From assembly GCA_030835125.1 (NCBI GenBank), contig JAUQWM010000063.1, positions 124,001-188,000 of the forward strand: a stretch of DNA of 64,000 bases, in the 5' to 3' direction. Shown here piece by piece: positions 62,536-64,000 of this stretch; the first letter of the stretch is position 1; every line of letters starts with the position of its first letter. A program made the translations under genes and the position numbers. A model generated the notes under the pieces. It worked only from the letters and a program-made list of their open reading frames with translations. It made no database searches and had not been told where the DNA came from. Origin of the DNA: Gemmatimonadaceae bacterium (GTDB taxonomy: Bacteria; Gemmatimonadota; Gemmatimonadetes; Gemmatimonadales; Gemmatimonadaceae).

Positions 62536-63594
62536 CTACCGATATTCCTCCATCAACTCCTGCAGCCTGAGATTCCCCGGGCACAGCGCCTCGTACGGCA
62601 CCGACGTCAAGGCCGGCTCGATGGTGTTGTTCAGGCCGTGCATGTCGGCGGCGCCCTCCTCCACGAACAGCAGCCCGGTCGCCACCTCGCCGCGGTCGTG
62701 GGCGGCGCGCACGTAGCGGTAGGCCGCCTCGCGATCGGTGGGATCATAGTCGTTCGCCAGGTGCCGGAAGTTGACCGTGCTCCCGTCGTGCATCGTCACC
62801 GACCGGACCACGCCCGGCCCCGCCTCGGGCGTCGCGATCTCGCGGCGCAGCGGGACAAAGTCCACCGGGGCGACCTCGCTGTAGTGCTGCCGCGTGTACA
62901 GGTAGCTCTTGGTGGAGGCCTCGTGGTCGTTGAACGTGACGCAGGGCGAGATCACGTCCACCATCGCGAATCCACCGTGCATCAGGCCGGCCTTCAGGAT
63001 CGGCACCAGTTGCGCCTTGTCACCCGAGAAGCTGCGCGCGACGAACGATGCGCCCAGCGTGAGGGCCAGCAGCACCGGGTCGATCGGCGGCTGCAGGTTC
63101 GCCTCGCCCTTCTTCGACTTCGATCCCACGTCGGCGGACGCCGAGAACTGGCCCTTGGTGAGGCCGTAGACGCCGTTGTTCTCCAGGACGTACAGCATGC
63201 TCACGTTCCGCCGCATGACGTGGCACATCTGGCCCAGCCCGATCGACAGCGAGTCGCCGTCGCCCGAGATGCCGACGTAATACAGCTCCCGGTTGGCGGC
63301 GTTGGCGCCGGTGGCCACCGCCGGCATCCGGCCGTGCACCGAGTTGAACCCGTGCGCCTGGTTGATGAAATACGCTGTCGTCTTCGACGAACAGCCGATG
63401 CCGCTCAGCTTGGCCACCCGGTGCGGTGGGATGTCCAGCTGCCAGAACGCATCGATCAGCGCGGCGGTCACCGAGTCATGGCCGCAACCGGCGCAGAGCG
63501 TCGACATCCCGCCTTCATAGTCGCGCCGGCTCAGTCCCAGCGCGTTCCGCGTGGACGAGGGATGCTGCACCCGGGGCTTCGCGATCGACGTCAT
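62536..63594 (-). CDS. 2-oxoacid:ferredoxin oxidoreductase, beta subunit
   Basis: 352 residues from ATG 63594, overlapping the alpha stop as ATGA. The thiamine-diphosphate motif GDGDSLSIGLGQMCHVMRRN followed by LENNGVYGLTKGQ is clear, and STLCAGCGHDSVTAAL near residue 35 carries the cysteines that help bind a [4Fe-4S] cluster. Together with alpha it oxidises 2-oxoglutarate (or another 2-oxoacid) to the acyl-CoA, reducing ferredoxin. The length of about 350 residues is typical for KorB. The reduced ferredoxin could feed the nearby flavoprotein/cytochrome operon, which is convergent with this gene; that link is speculation. Confidence 0.92.
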   Translation of the reverse strand: MTSIAKPRVQHPSSTRNALGLSRRDYEGGMSTLCAGCGHDSVTAALIDAFWQLDIPPHRVAKLSGIGCSSKTTAYFINQAHGFNSVHGRMPAVATGANAANRELYYVGISGDGDSLSIGLGQMCHVMRRNVSMLYVLENNGVYGLTKGQFSASADVGSKSKKGEANLQPPIDPVLLALTLGASFVARSFSGDKAQLVPILKAGLMHGGFAMVDVISPCVTFNDHEASTKSYLYTRQHYSEVAPVDFVPLRREIATPEAGPGVVRSVTMHDGSTVNFRHLANDYDPTDREAAYRYVRAAHDRGEVATGLLFVEEGAADMHGLNNTIEPALTSVPYEALCPGNLRLQELMEEYR

Positions 63595-64000
63595 GCGGGG
63601 ACTCCTTCCAGCAGGCCAAGGACGCCCGCGACGACCTGGTTGGTGCCTAACGGCAACCCGCCGTACTCCGTGAGCGACCGCAGTCGCGCCGGATCCGTCC
63701 CGGTCTCGAGGGTGAGCAACGACCGCAACTGCCCGTCGCGGTTCAGCTCGATGACGATGTGCTTCTCGTGCCGGGCCAGGAACTCGCGGACCGGCGCGCC
63801 GAACGGGAATCCGCGGACCCGCAGGTAATCGAGGACCACCCCCTGCTCGCGCAGGCGGTCCAGGCCCTCGAGGACCGCGCCGCGACACGAGCCGATCGTG
63901 ATGACGCCGGCGGTCGCCCCGTCGTGCAACAGCACCTCGGGTTCCGGGACCGCCTCGCCGGCCGCAGCCAGCTTCCGGACCAGCCGGTCCACCACTTCCC
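63591..64000 (-). CDS. 2-oxoacid:ferredoxin oxidoreductase, alpha subunit (C-terminal end only)
   Basis: The frame runs off the right-hand end of the window, so only the last 135 or so residues are seen. GVITIGSCRGAVLEGLDRLR and VLDYLRVRGFPFGAPVREFL are the transketolase C-terminal-like domain of KorA, followed by KHIVIELNRDGQLRSLLTLE. The stop overlaps the beta-subunit start. The N-terminal gamma and pyrimidine-binding domains lie outside. Family call firm, exact substrate not visible. Confidence 0.88.
   Translation of the reverse strand, partial: EVVDRLVRKLAAAGEAVPEPEVLLHDGATAGVITIGSCRGAVLEGLDRLREQGVVLDYLRVRGFPFGAPVREFLARHEKHIVIELNRDGQLRSLLTLETGTDPARLRSLTEYGGLPLGTNQVVAGVLGLLEGVPA

Overview
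The window is 64 kb of high-GC bacterial DNA. It carries duplicated MacB-like (ADOP) permeases paired with PadR regulators, several receptor-type Ser/Thr kinases with TolB/TPR tails, a DUF5117-type secreted metalloprotease, many VOC proteins and TonB-plug-like secreted proteins. This mix fits Gemmatimonadota best, with Acidobacteriota as the alternative. That placement is inference from gene content; no rRNA or tRNA gene was found.

Layout. (1) 1-3927: the end of one ADOP permease gene, then a convergent PadR/ADOP pair. (2) 4053-15454: an 11.4 kb single-strand conflict island, visibly poorer in GC than its flanks. From upstream to downstream on the minus strand it reads HEPN-like protein, nuclease-NACHT ATPase, AAA+ ATPase with subtilisin-like protease (IetAS-like), sigma factor, HTH protein, ImmA-type peptidase, and a complete ubiquitin-like pathway: Ubl, E2, JAB peptidase, E1. 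The last four genes overlap or nearly touch. (3) 15807-18260: a frameshifted HD-GYP/LuxR gene and a striking 21-bp, heptapeptide-period repeat tract. (4) 18263-51971: chromosomal-type genes: a second PadR/ADOP pair, a PLP dehydratase, three Ser/Thr kinases, a methyltransferase, a Kef-type antiporter, a rifamycin phosphotransferase, DUF2306/DUF2938 membrane proteins, a metalloprotease, an L,D-transpeptidase, an MFS transporter, four VOC proteins and a Tat-exported glycosylasparaginase. (5) 53152-62407: five tightly coupled genes encoding a polytopic membrane protein with paired histidines, an Fe-S/flavin oxidoreductase, a 23-heme c-type cytochrome, a 43-heme c-type cytochrome and an outer-membrane beta-barrel. 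This looks like a trans-envelope electron conduit. (6) 62536-64000: 2-oxoacid:ferredoxin oxidoreductase beta subunit and the end of alpha.

The two most interesting systems are the ubiquitin-like operon, with its own sigma factor, HTH/ImmA switch and adjacent AAA+/protease pair, and the 66-heme electron-transfer operon. In the first, the Ubl would be activated by E1, passed to E2, attached to a target and removed by JAB, with expression controlled by the sigma, HTH and ImmA proteins. In the second, electrons would move from NAD(P)H or ferredoxin through the flavoprotein and membrane protein into a chain of periplasmic hemes, and through or to the barrel. Both pathway descriptions are inference from domain content and gene order. 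Several gaps between genes hold short-period repeats or strong hairpins, which are listed separately.
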